Shown here: positions 10,570-18,902 of the stretch, piece after piece
How the letters are laid out: every line of letters starts with the position of its first letter
How positions within the stretch are numbered: the first letter of the stretch is position 1
Assembly (NCBI RefSeq): GCF_013343215.1
Contig: NZ_CP039143.1
Location: forward strand, 2,542,001 to 2,606,000
Length of the DNA stretch: 64,000 nt
Reading direction: 5' to 3'
Source of the DNA: Acinetobacter sp. 10FS3-1
GTDB lineage: Bacteria; Pseudomonadota; Gammaproteobacteria; Pseudomonadales; Moraxellaceae
Notes under the pieces: model-generated
The model's input: only the letters and a program-made list of their open reading frames with translations
What the model was told of the DNA's origin: nothing
Databases searched by the model: none
Position numbers and translations under genes: made by a program

Positions 10570-11028
10570 ATGAAAATATCTTCCCAACTGATCATATTAT
10601 TGCCTCTGGTGTTTACTATTGGAGTCTTGCTGACCTTGCAGACCGCCATTAACACCCAGTTAAAAGAATATTTATATTCTCCGATTCAAGCTGCATTTTT
10701 TTCCTTTTTGATTGGTACAATAGTGCTTGCCCTGCTGGTGCTGTTGCAGCCGCAATCCAAGCCGACTCTACAGGAGCTGATGAATGTGCCCCTGTACTTA
10801 TGGATCGGAGGCGTACTGGGGGTATATGCCATTAGTATGAGCATCTATGCAGCGCCCAAGCTTGGTTTTTTGACTTTGACGGGTGCCATTATTTTTGGTC
10901 AGCTGGTCATGTCGATGGTGGTAGACCAATTTGGTCTGCTGGGCAATGCAAAACTGCCGCTAAACTGGCAACGTCTATTGGGTGGCGTAGTGATTTTTAT
11001 TGGTGTGCTTCTCACTTTACAACGCTAA
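10570..11028 (+). CDS. DMT-type membrane protein, YdcZ/DUF606 family
   Basis: A 152-aa integral membrane protein with five hydrophobic segments, matching one half of a drug/metabolite transporter (DUF606/YdcZ). Its layout fits the family: an early polar helix break (TAINTQLKEYLYSPIQAAFFSFLIGT), then GGVLGVYAISMSIYAAPKLGF, and a final helix GGVVIFIGVLLTLQR. Family members often work as pairs or dimers; no partner gene is adjacent. The substrate is unknown. Confidence 0.75.
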   Translation: MKISSQLIILLPLVFTIGVLLTLQTAINTQLKEYLYSPIQAAFFSFLIGTIVLALLVLLQPQSKPTLQELMNVPLYLWIGGVLGVYAISMSIYAAPKLGFLTLTGAIIFGQLVMSMVVDQFGLLGNAKLPLNWQRLLGGVVIFIGVLLTLQR

Positions 11029-11068
11029 ACCTTTTCTCTAAGCACATAATTACCTATGAGTCATTTTT

Positions 11069-12427
11069 GTGTCTAATGTTTCGTCCGCCACAACCTTTTC
11101 CTTTGAGTTAAAGCGCCTGTTTCAGCTCATGCTGCCCATTCTGGTCACCCAATTTTCCCAGGCAGGGTTGGGGCTCATTGATACGATTATGGCCGGACAC
11201 CTTTCCCCTACTGATCTTGCCGCAATTGCGGTAGGGGTCGGTTTATGGATTCCGGTCATGCTGCTGTTTAGTGGGATCATGATTGCCACCACGCCTTTAG
11301 TGGCTGAAGCCAATGGTGCACGTACGCCGGAAAAAATTGCCACCATTGCCCGGCAGTCTCTGTGGGTGGCATTGGTCCTCGGGATCATTGCAGGCCTGAT
11401 TTTACAGATTTTGCCTTGGGTCCTGCCCCTGCTAGGTGTGCCGGAAAGTCTACAGCCTAAGGCCAGCCTGTTCTTGCATGCCATTGGTTTCGGGATGCCC
11501 GCGGTCACCATGTATGCAGCTCTTCGCGGCTATTCTGAAGCCATAGGTTATCCGCGTCCGGTGACTGCCATCAGCCTGCTGGCCCTGATCCTGCTGGTTC
11601 CACTGAACTATCTCTTTATGTATGGACTGGGTCCTCTTCCGGCTCTGGGAAGTGCAGGCTGTGGATTTGCTACCGCCATTCTGCAATGGCTGATGTTTAT
11701 CACACTGGCTCTGTATATTTTTAAGAATAAGGCCTATCACAAGACCCAGCCTTTTAGCCATTGGGAAACAGCTGATCCTTATTGGCTGAAACGTATTTTA
11801 AAACTCGGCTTTCCGATTGGCCTGGCGATTTTCTTTGAAGTCAGCATTTTTAGTACTGCAGCCATTGTCTTGAGTCCTTTGGGTGAAACCATTGTGGCAG
11901 CGCACCAGATTGCCATTTCTATCACGTCCCAGCTCTTTATGATTCCAATGTCTCTCGCCATTGCTTTGACCATCCGAGTCGGGACCTATTATGGAGAACA
12001 GAACTGGCAGGCGATGCGTAAAGTACAAAGTCTGGGGCTGATTAGTGCCACCGTTCTGGCCCTGCTGTCCATGCTGCTGCTCTGGCTGTTCCGTCAGGAA
12101 ATTGTGGCTCTCTATACTTCAGATACGCTGGTCACTCAAATTGCCATGTATCTAATACTCTTTGCTATTGCCTATCAGTTGATGGATGGCTGGCAGATCA
12201 GTGCTGCCGGCTGCTTGCGCGGCATGCAGGATACCAAAGGCCCCATGTGGATCACCATGATTTCCTATTGGATTATTGCTTTCCCGGTCGGTGTCTATCT
12301 GTCACGTTTTAGTGATATGGGTGCCGCCGGGGTCTGGGTTGGCCTGATTGTGGGGCTGACTGTGGCCTGTGTGTTATTGTTGGCACGGCTTTATAGTAAT
12401 AATAAACGTCTTGGTCTGAATTCCTAA
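11069..12427 (+). CDS. abeM: MATE multidrug efflux pump, AbeM orthologue
   Basis: A cation-coupled multidrug exporter of the inner membrane. AbeM of A. baumannii exports fluoroquinolones, aminoglycosides and dyes. The 452-aa product starts at GTG and has twelve predicted helices in two MatE repeats. Long stretches agree with AbeM as I remember it, for example LIDTIMAGHLSPTDLAAIAVGVGLWIP (helix 1-2), MPAVTMYAALRGYSEA and the second-half SAAGCLRGMQDTKGPMW. It lies downstream of the YdcZ-like gene with 40 bases between them, so co-transcription is possible. Confidence 0.88.
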   Translation: MSNVSSATTFSFELKRLFQLMLPILVTQFSQAGLGLIDTIMAGHLSPTDLAAIAVGVGLWIPVMLLFSGIMIATTPLVAEANGARTPEKIATIARQSLWVALVLGIIAGLILQILPWVLPLLGVPESLQPKASLFLHAIGFGMPAVTMYAALRGYSEAIGYPRPVTAISLLALILLVPLNYLFMYGLGPLPALGSAGCGFATAILQWLMFITLALYIFKNKAYHKTQPFSHWETADPYWLKRILKLGFPIGLAIFFEVSIFSTAAIVLSPLGETIVAAHQIAISITSQLFMIPMSLAIALTIRVGTYYGEQNWQAMRKVQSLGLISATVLALLSMLLLWLFRQEIVALYTSDTLVTQIAMYLILFAIAYQLMDGWQISAAGCLRGMQDTKGPMWITMISYWIIAFPVGVYLSRFSDMGAAGVWVGLIVGLTVACVLLLARLYSNNKRLGLNS

Positions 12428-12448
12428 ACGTTGTTCAGTAAGGATGTA

Positions 12449-12658
12449 CTAGCAGTCCTGCAGTGCATCCTTTAAGCCCTGCGGAATCTCGGAGTCGTCC
12501 TTGACCTCTTTGATCACGACCTGCCCGACAATTACTTCCCTACCATTAAAAGTCATGGTCGGCGCACCATACAGCTCATAGCCTTCATTTAAAGCGCGGG
12601 TCACTCGCGCACAGAAATGCACATCATCTGTACCGGTAAAATAGCGATAAACTTTCAT
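12449..12658 (-). CDS. DUF1737 domain protein
   Basis: A 69-aa soluble protein that fits the DUF1737 family, starting MKVYRYFTGTDDVHFCARVTRALNEGYELYG and containing a GxxxxxxNGRxV strand pair. Its function is unknown. It is convergent with abeM (21 bases apart) and stands alone on its strand. Confidence 0.75.
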   Translation of the reverse strand: MKVYRYFTGTDDVHFCARVTRALNEGYELYGAPTMTFNGREVIVGQVVIKEVKDDSEIPQGLKDALQDC

Positions 12659-12946
12659 GGAGTCTTCTTGGCTGTGATAAAGGCTATATTTTAATTTTTT
12701 TGCTTTAAAATAATATTCAGAAATAACACCAAGGCTTATTTAAAATATAGTGATACCGGACAATTTTGTAAAAACAGGCTAATCACCGAAGATTTTTCAA
12801 GCAAATCAATACTGCCAAAGCCGACAAAAAAAATGGAGAATTTGAGAAGCTTTGCAACATATCATCTACAATTAAATGTAGGCAATTGCCCGGTTGTCAC
12901 CTATGATCAAATACATCCGTTCAATGATGGGCTCGAGGAATCTCAC

Positions 12947-14245
12947 ATGGCAAAAACGGCGCGTACCCCTGGTCGACGTTTTATGAAACTTGCCGGAATG
13001 ACCGCAAGTATTGCAACTAAAACCCTATCCAATTCCATTAAAAATATCACTGCAGATGAAGAGCAGAAAAATGCTGCACGCAGTCAACTGTTTCAGGATA
13101 TTGGGGTTCAGATTGCCGATACTTTGGGTGAGATGAAAGGCGCTGTCATGAAAGTGGGGCAAATTGCCTCACAATACAAAGATATTTTTCCACCAGAAGT
13201 CGCCAAGGCGATTGCCAAATTACAGCGTCAGGCACCACCAATGCCCTTCCGGGAAATTCAATTCCAGGTCGAAAAAGAACTTAAAAAACCACTGTCTCAG
13301 CTTTTTAAAAGCTTTGATGAACAGCCTTTTGCCGCCGCCTCTATTGGCCAGGTTCATAAAGCAGTTTTAACTGACGGACAGCAGGTGGTGGTCAAAGTTC
13401 AATATCCAGGTGTCGATGAAGCCTGTGAAAGTGACCTGAAACAGGTTCGTCTGGCCTTGCGTCTAATGGGTGTACTGAAAATTGACCGCAAACTGCAGGA
13501 TCAGCTGTTTAAGGAAATCCAGCACAGCTTGGACAACGAACTCAATTATGAAATTGAGGCTCAAAATCTGGAAGTTGCCCGGGTGTTCCATGAATCACTG
13601 GACACTAAAGTGATTATTCCACATGTTTTCCAGGATTATTCTTCCCGGCATATCTTAACCCTGAGTCTGGAACAGGGCGAGAGCATGGAAACCGCCAGCA
13701 CCTGGCCACTGGAAACCCGTAATGCACTGGGGCGACGTCTGCTTCGAGCTATTGGACAGGAAATTTTCTATCTAAAACGTTTTCACTGTGACCCGCATCC
13801 AGGAAACTTTGCCTTCCGTGAAGATGGCTCCGTCATTATCTATGACTACGGTGCGGTAAAAACCTTGTCTGCCGAAATCGTAGGTCATTTCAGAACCTTG
13901 ATTCATGCAGCACGTGAAAAAGATATTGGCGTGATTGAGCAGCAACTGGATGCGCTGCATAGCCTGACGGAAACCGGAAAATTCCCACCTGAACTGTACG
14001 AACAATGGCTAGAGGTTTTGTTACGTCCCTTGACCACTCATTACGATTTTGCAGAGAATTCGGCCCATCATGATGGTATGGAGCTGCTGAAACCTTCCCT
14101 AAAATACTGGGATGTATTTAAGCCTTCACCGGATACCCTGATGGTTAACCGAACCATTTCGGGACAGTACTGGAACCTGATTCACTTAAAAGTCGATGAT
14201 GACTTAAGTGATGTGTTTGAAGAACTGGTGCCAAGCCGTACTTGA
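12947..14245 (+). CDS. ABC1/AarF/UbiB-family atypical kinase
   Basis: A 432-aa member of the protein-kinase-like ABC1 family. UbiB supports ubiquinone biosynthesis; this shorter paralogue lacks the two C-terminal transmembrane helices of UbiB and its role is not established. The family hallmarks are present: the KxGQ motif (MKVGQIASQYKD, about residue 70), the Ala-rich loop replaced P-loop (AAASIGQVHKA, about 128), the VKVQYPG lysine, HCDPHPGNF catalytic loop, and YDYGAVK in place of DFG. I chose ATG 12947, which has a GAGG eight bases upstream, over the ORF start 38 codons earlier. Confidence 0.85.
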   Translation: MAKTARTPGRRFMKLAGMTASIATKTLSNSIKNITADEEQKNAARSQLFQDIGVQIADTLGEMKGAVMKVGQIASQYKDIFPPEVAKAIAKLQRQAPPMPFREIQFQVEKELKKPLSQLFKSFDEQPFAAASIGQVHKAVLTDGQQVVVKVQYPGVDEACESDLKQVRLALRLMGVLKIDRKLQDQLFKEIQHSLDNELNYEIEAQNLEVARVFHESLDTKVIIPHVFQDYSSRHILTLSLEQGESMETASTWPLETRNALGRRLLRAIGQEIFYLKRFHCDPHPGNFAFREDGSVIIYDYGAVKTLSAEIVGHFRTLIHAAREKDIGVIEQQLDALHSLTETGKFPPELYEQWLEVLLRPLTTHYDFAENSAHHDGMELLKPSLKYWDVFKPSPDTLMVNRTISGQYWNLIHLKVDDDLSDVFEELVPSRT

Positions 14246-14574
14246 AGGGCTTAAAGCGCTATAACGCCGCTAGACTCTAGCTTACACGCTGTAACTCTAC
14301 TTCACTTGAAACATCAAATGTTACTTTATAACATTTTAGGTGATCAAGAAAAAGTTTAGCTTATGCTGTCAGATCTTCCTCCGAGTATCGAGAAGTTCTC
14401 TTGCATAATCCCTATGCAGATGGGCATTTTTTGATCGGCCGCACCATGAATTCACACCCGCCCCGTAAAGAGGAAAGTCGTGTGGCCAGCATTAATAAAT
14501 GTTTTGTCCGTTTTAAACGCAGTTAAAACCAGTTGATCAATAACGTTTTTCTCGCGTTTTCAGATTGTAGTTTT
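14246..14574. other. Gap after the ABC1 kinase gene, possible small RNA
   Basis: No convincing protein gene. The stretch contains TTGAAA (14306-14311) and TATAAC (14327-14332), a candidate promoter with a short 15-base spacer, and a 17-base hairpin TGCATA-atccc-TATGCA, and it runs into a clean terminator at 14575-14608. This would give a transcript of about 270 nt. Reading frames here are short (26 aa or less with a start), so if it is transcribed it is more likely non-coding. This is inference only. Confidence 0.3.
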
Positions 14575-14608
14575 GTCAGGAAATGACCTCCAATTTCCTG
14601 ACTTTTTT
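14575..14608 (+). terminator. Rho-independent terminator facing crcB
   Basis: A perfect 10-bp stem GTCAGGAAAT/ATTTCCTGAC, 8-base loop, then TTTTTT on the plus strand. It lies 330 bases after the kinase stop, too far for a typical terminator of that gene, and overlaps the crcB stop codon. Confidence 0.75.
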
Positions 14609-14987
14609 ATGTCTGGTTCAACATCAAGTCACTCAGATAGAAACCTACAGTCAAAGCGGTTAGGCCCAGCAACAGGCTCGAAAACATATACAGGAGCGCC
14701 ATTGAGATGGCTCCCTGCTTCAAGAGCTGAAAACTTTCCAGGCCGAAACTGGAAAAGGTAGTAAAGCCGCCCAATAGGCCAACCATTAAAAATAAACGGG
14801 CTTCCTGCTGCAAAGCCGGATATTTTTGACTGTATGCCAAAAAAATACCGGTACAAAGACAGCCAAGGATATTCACCCACCAGGTAGGCCAAGGAAACTG
14901 CATCTGCGGTTTAAAGAGCCAGAGTCCTATGCCATAGCGCAGACTCGCCCCGATTGCACCACCCATGGCGACCCAAAGCCAGTTCAT
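14607..14987 (-). CDS. crcB: CrcB/Fluc fluoride channel
   Basis: Fluc channels work as antiparallel dimers that let fluoride leave the cell. The product is 126 aa with four hydrophobic helices and the signatures GASLRYGIG (about 13-21), GTxxxN-like WVNILGC and GGFTTFSSFGLE (about 75-86), which carries the phenylalanine box and the central sodium site. ATG 14987 has GGAG at five bases. The frame continues 35 codons upstream without family similarity. I looked upstream for a fluoride riboswitch and did not recognise one. Confidence 0.92.
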   Translation of the reverse strand: MNWLWVAMGGAIGASLRYGIGLWLFKPQMQFPWPTWWVNILGCLCTGIFLAYSQKYPALQQEARLFLMVGLLGGFTTFSSFGLESFQLLKQGAISMALLYMFSSLLLGLTALTVGFYLSDLMLNQT

Positions 14988-15155
14988 AGCTGCTCCATCC
15001 CTTGCATTTTCATCTTTATTTTCCTCTGCTCTTATACCCGCTGCGGACAGACCAACTGCTTTATCTTGCACCGAACGTATTATAAACACCATCGAGATTC
15101 AGGAAAAATGCTATATTGACACCGTTGGATTAGGCTTAAAAATCAGGTGGGGCAG

Positions 15156-15488
15156 ATGGCGCAAAATTTACTGGCATTATTGACTGCGGGTGAAGCACAA
15201 TTCTCGGATGTGATTGCATATATTGATGCACGTTATACCTACACCCCGACCGCATTTAAAAATGGTCAACAGCAGAATGCGGCCAATGAAAACCAAGGCA
15301 GTGCCAAAGTGCTTTCCTTTGCCCAGCTTCATGGTCTAAATCAAGCTCAGACTCTCAGCCTGTTCGCTGAACATTATACGTCTGTACTGCTTAGTCCTGA
15401 AGCAACTGAGCACCAGAATATACGCCAGTTTATGCAACACGGCTGGGATGGGGTTCAGTTTGAAGCGGAAGCCCTGGCTAAAAAATAA
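15156..15488 (+). CDS. HopJ-family protein
   Basis: A 110-aa protein of the HopJ type III effector family (PF08888), a name taken from Pseudomonas. Homologues occur widely in bacteria without type III secretion, so an effector role is not implied. The family core is visible: FSDVIAYIDARYTYTPTAFKNG (17-38), NENQGSAKVLSFAQLHGL (about 46-65), TLSLFAEHY, and QHGWDGVQF. ATG 15156 is preceded by AGGTGG; a GTG nine bases earlier is possible. No secretion genes are nearby. Confidence 0.8.
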   Translation: MAQNLLALLTAGEAQFSDVIAYIDARYTYTPTAFKNGQQQNAANENQGSAKVLSFAQLHGLNQAQTLSLFAEHYTSVLLSPEATEHQNIRQFMQHGWDGVQFEAEALAKK

Positions 15489-15502
15489 ATCATATTTTAT
15501 TA

Positions 15503-15528
15503 AAAAAACCCCTCATGAAGAGTGGTTT
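15503..15528. terminator. Weak bidirectional hairpin after the hopJ-like gene
   Basis: AAAACC...GGTTTT with an imperfect inner stem (CTC/GAG) between two convergent genes. Confidence 0.35.
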
Positions 15529-15559
15529 TCAGATAATTTAAAGTGAAATAATGCTGCGC

Positions 15560-16123
15560 TTAGCTTCGATTCACTTTTTCAATCCACTGGATCGAACTTA
15601 CGCGAAAAACCTCACAGGCGCCATCGCCAGTATCGGTCGGGGTTAAAGAGGAGGTCCAGACCAGCTCTTTATCACGCACTTCAACCAGTTCTCCTTGCAA
15701 GCGCACCAGATCACCGCGTTTCACCTGTTTAATGGCTTTGGCAATCGTTGGATTGGCTGGAATAATATGCATATTGGAAACCATTTGCATGGCTTTTTCC
15801 GTAGGCACAGGCACACGGTCCATTTTCCAGTTTAAATAACGGTCATATTGATTCACGCTAATATGCCGGGCAATTTCGGGTTCGGCAAATAATCCCCAGC
15901 TCACTGCATAATCAATGGGAGAGAATTTGGATTGTGGATCATCATTATATATTTTGGAACCCAAAATCCGGAAATCCCCTTGAAATGGCTGTAAAGCAGA
16001 AATGGACTGCCCTTGTACCATCGGCGGCAAGCCTTTGGCAATATTATGATCGATCGAACTATAGGCTGACATCGGCAAAATAAGACTGGCCAATAACAAA
16101 CCGGGTTTCAAGTACTTGAGCAT
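15560..16123 (-). CDS. Exported protein of unknown function with C-terminal beta-rich domain
   Basis: 187 aa. A signal peptide is clear: MLKYLKPGLLLASLILPMSAYS, with cleavage likely after AYS or nearby. The rest is soluble. The last 45 residues (KRGDLVRLQGELVEVRDKE... CEVFRVSSIQWIEKV) look like a small OB/SH3-like beta barrel. The protein at 16928-17515 has the same ending pattern (GQRIRIQGDWITLKY ... CRLFRLNAVERLD), so the two are probably distant paralogues. No family name is recognised. Confidence 0.65.
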   Translation of the reverse strand: MLKYLKPGLLLASLILPMSAYSSIDHNIAKGLPPMVQGQSISALQPFQGDFRILGSKIYNDDPQSKFSPIDYAVSWGLFAEPEIARHISVNQYDRYLNWKMDRVPVPTEKAMQMVSNMHIIPANPTIAKAIKQVKRGDLVRLQGELVEVRDKELVWTSSLTPTDTGDGACEVFRVSSIQWIEKVNRS

Positions 16124-16304
16124 AATTCTACATCAATCCCATTCAGTATTTTTTAAAGCAACTACTTTCGATATTACGGATTTTTTACTGGAAAAATAGT
16201 TGCACTTGGTAACAGGCTGATGCAATTTGGTCAACTCACAACCATGTTGAGAATCGATTATTTCAGTTAATCTACTGGTATTTTTAAAGCTTATTTAAAT
16301 ATCG

Positions 16305-16931
16305 ATGTTCTATAAATTTTATCAACAACATGTTTTTCCACACCTGCTCAATCAGGTCATGCAAACGCCTTCACTGATGGATCTGCGCCGCGAGTTATTG
16401 CTTGGTGTCAGCGGTGATGTGCTAGAAATCGGCTTTGGTAGTGGCCTGAATCTGGCTTTTTATCAGCAAGTGGAACAGCTCTATGCACTGGAGCCAAATC
16501 CGGCGATTTTTCAGCTGGCGCAAGACCGGATTCAGCATGTGCCTTTTCCGGTAGAGCATATACAGGCCAGCGCCGAAGCGCTGCCTTTTGCCACACATGG
16601 TTTAAATAATATTGTATCAACCTGGACCTTATGCAGTGTTCCAGATTTAGCGCAAAGTTTGCGTGAAATCTATCGGGTTTTAAAACCGGGTGGACGTTTG
16701 CATCTGGTCGAGCATGTATTGAACCGGGAGCATCTGAATATTCAGCGTCTACAGCATCTGCTGACCCCATTACAAAAGAAAGTAGCCGATGGCTGTCATC
16801 TGAATCGTGATATTGAGCTGGCGCTGTTAGAAACAGGTTTTGAGCTGGATGAGATTCAATATCGGGAGGCCGCAGGAATTCCTAAAATTGGTCAGCGGAT
16901 GCTACTGGCACGTGTACATAAACCGTTTTAG
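16305..16931 (+). CDS. Class I SAM-dependent methyltransferase
   Basis: A 208-aa Methyltransf_11-type enzyme. Motif I VLEIGFGSGLNLAFY (about 36-50) binds SAM, followed by the acidic LEPNP loop, then LPFATHGLNNIVSTWTLCSVPD (motif II/post-I region) and RVLKPGGRLHLVEHV (motif III). The acceptor is unknown; such proteins resemble UbiE/phospholipid methyltransferases. It sits between two related exported-protein genes on the opposite strand, its last 4 bases overlapping the next gene's end. Confidence 0.85.
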   Translation: MFYKFYQQHVFPHLLNQVMQTPSLMDLRRELLLGVSGDVLEIGFGSGLNLAFYQQVEQLYALEPNPAIFQLAQDRIQHVPFPVEHIQASAEALPFATHGLNNIVSTWTLCSVPDLAQSLREIYRVLKPGGRLHLVEHVLNREHLNIQRLQHLLTPLQKKVADGCHLNRDIELALLETGFELDEIQYREAAGIPKIGQRMLLARVHKPF

Positions 16932-17515
16932 TCCAAACGCTCAACCGCATTGAGGCGAAATAAACGGCATTGTGACGAATTTTGGCTACCCGGTCCCACA
17001 TAAAATTCCTGCTGGTTTTTGGCATATTTAAGTGTGATCCAGTCGCCTTGGATCCGGATCCGCTGACCGGCCTTAAGACGGCGGATTTTATTGGCAACAG
17101 CTTCACTGGAGGCAACCACGCTCAGACTGCTCAGTAATGGCTGTATGAGTGCAGAATCAGCCTGTACCGCATCCTTGAGATTAACTTCAAAGCAGCGTTT
17201 GCTTTGTTTAAGCTGCCAAGACTTTAATGCTGCCATAGACGTTTCAGGCTGCGCCAACAGCAGATCAATATTACTTATATAGGCCAGATCGTTAAAACTG
17301 CCCACTACAGGACTAGCAGGATGAATCGTCCGGCGCTCAGGCCCATAATATTTTTTGGAAATAACCCGATATTCAGCTTCATGGGCTTCAACTGGCTCAA
17401 CCTGAAAGTTCTTGAGTATGCCGGCTTGTTCCAGATGTGGAATCGCGCGGAAATATTCGGACCAGATCCAGAGTCCTAAGGCAAATAGGGCTGCCGCAAT
17501 AAAAAGTTTATTCAT
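16928..17515 (-). CDS. Membrane-anchored protein, probable paralogue of the 15.6-kb exported protein
   Basis: 195 aa with one N-terminal hydrophobic helix (residues 3-18, then WSEYFRAIPHLE), probably an uncleaved anchor facing the periplasm. The C-terminal region KAGQRIRIQGDWITLKY ... SSQCRLFRLNAVERLD parallels the end of the 15560-16123 product. It is followed at 27 bases on the same strand by the nuclease-like gene at 17543 (upstream in transcription), so those two may be an operon. Confidence 0.65.
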   Translation of the reverse strand: MNKLFIAAALFALGLWIWSEYFRAIPHLEQAGILKNFQVEPVEAHEAEYRVISKKYYGPERRTIHPASPVVGSFNDLAYISNIDLLLAQPETSMAALKSWQLKQSKRCFEVNLKDAVQADSALIQPLLSSLSVVASSEAVANKIRRLKAGQRIRIQGDWITLKYAKNQQEFYVGPGSQNSSQCRLFRLNAVERLD

Positions 17516-17542
17516 CAGTCACAAGACAGGCTGGCCAAACGG

Positions 17543-18010
17543 TTAATCCTCAAAATTAATCCGGACAGTTTCGAAACGCACGCGTCCGTCCTGAATCGCC
17601 CGGGCGATCGCCTGCTGCCCCTTGGTCAGCCGTGCTCCACCACTTTTAATGTCAATCAGCACCACTTCAATATCCTCAGCCAGTCCATCGCCATCACGAA
17701 AATCACTATAGCCATCAAAAACCACATAGTCCACCGGATCGCCCAGAAACTTGGCATCACTCGGCAGATACTGAAATTCTGGCATAATCGGTGCCATCTG
17801 CTCGGCCATTTTCCCTTTTAGCACTGCCCGGCTGGTATTGACACTACGTTTTTGTGCTGCAGCCAGCGCCTGTTGATGTTCCAGTTCCAGCTCGGCAATA
17901 TACTGCTCATATTCGGCTTTAATTCGGCCATTTCGTGTCTGGCCTAAGATTAGGGTGGTCAATACCACTCCAATACAGGCACCAATCAGCATGGCCAGCG
18001 TTATGGACAT
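17543..18010 (-). CDS. Holliday-junction-resolvase-related membrane-anchored protein (PF10107)
   Basis: 155 aa. It has an N-terminal transmembrane helix (residues 4-22), then a coiled-coil-like stretch rich in Glu/Gln (YEQYIAELELEHQQALAAAQKR), then the nuclease-like fold: FLGDPVDYVVFDGYSD and VVLIDIKSGGARL. The latter gives the D...(E/D)xK residue set typical of restriction-like nucleases. The family is annotated as related to archaeal Holliday junction resolvases. Activity has not been shown to my knowledge, and membrane anchoring makes a resolvase role doubtful. Confidence 0.75.
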   Translation of the reverse strand: MSITLAMLIGACIGVVLTTLILGQTRNGRIKAEYEQYIAELELEHQQALAAAQKRSVNTSRAVLKGKMAEQMAPIMPEFQYLPSDAKFLGDPVDYVVFDGYSDFRDGDGLAEDIEVVLIDIKSGGARLTKGQQAIARAIQDGRVRFETVRINFED

Positions 18011-18133
18011 TCCATCTTCCTAATTTACTTAATTTTTCCTATCTGCATTCGACTGAAGTTGAGTTTATCGATCATTTGCAAGCCTGAAAAGAATGATATG
18101 CTAGGCGAGAGCAGAATAAAATCATCTTGAGTC

Positions 18134-18778
18134 ATGAAAACAATTTTAGTTGCGAATCAGAAAGGCGGCTGCGGCAAAACCATTACAGCCATAAGTTTGG
18201 CATCAGCACTCGCACAAAAAGGTTATAAGGTCGCCCTCGCAGATGCCGATAATCAGAAATCGGCCTTGCAATGGCTCAAGCAACGTCCTGAACATGCAGC
18301 TCCGATTCGCTCCCTGGACTGGCGCAATGTCAAGTCGATTGGCGATGTCCCCAAACAGATAGAGTATCTGGTCATTGATGCCCCTGGTGCATTGACTGAA
18401 GACCATGCCCAGCAGCTGGTCAGCGAAGCGCATGCCATCATCATACCGTTACAGCCTTCTTTTTTTGATATTGATTCCACCCGCCGTTTTCTAAAACATT
18501 TACAGGATATAAAACGGATTCGTAAAGGAAAAGTTGAAATTTTACTGCTGGCGAACCGTGTCAAGGCCCAGAGCGCCCATCAACAGCATATTCAGCAATT
18601 TTTTGACAAGATTGACCAACAGCCCGTTGCCTGGATTTCTGAACGTACCGTGTATAGCCGTTTGGAAATGGAGGGCCTGTCTGTATTTGATAAAAACCAG
18701 AAAATGTACCGTGAAGTACAAAATCAGTGGCAAAACGTATTAAACATGATTATTGATGATCCGGCACAGTGGTTCTAA
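18134..18778 (+). CDS. Orphan ParA/MinD-like ATPase
   Basis: 214 aa. The deviant Walker A motif KGGCGKT is at residues 10-16, with the signature lysine at 10, followed by [12 protein letters not shown] (switch I region) and YLVIDAPG (Walker B). This class positions cargo (plasmids, chemoreceptors, carboxysomes) on the nucleoid or poles. No parB-like gene is adjacent, so it is an orphan and its cargo is unknown. It is divergent from the nuclease-like gene. Confidence 0.85.
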   Translation: MKTILVANQKGGCGKTITAISLASALAQKGYKVALADADNQKSALQWLKQRPEHAAPIRSLDWRNVKSIGDVPKQIEYLVIDAPGALTEDHAQQLVSEAHAIIIPLQPSFFDIDSTRRFLKHLQDIKRIRKGKVEILLLANRVKAQSAHQQHIQQFFDKIDQQPVAWISERTVYSRLEMEGLSVFDKNQKMYREVQNQWQNVLNMIIDDPAQWF

Positions 18779-18902
18779 GATGCCACACTTTCTAATATGA
18801 CTTTCATTAAATAATCGCCCTATCTTGAGCGGTGTACATTTGCCTGCGCTTTTTTTTCAGTTAATATGCTGGCTATGGTCTAAAAATGAGTCATAAAATT
18901 CA

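Noticed and set aside
14988..15150. Fluoride riboswitch upstream of crcB
   Set aside because: I looked for the conserved crcB motif on the minus strand and could not identify it.
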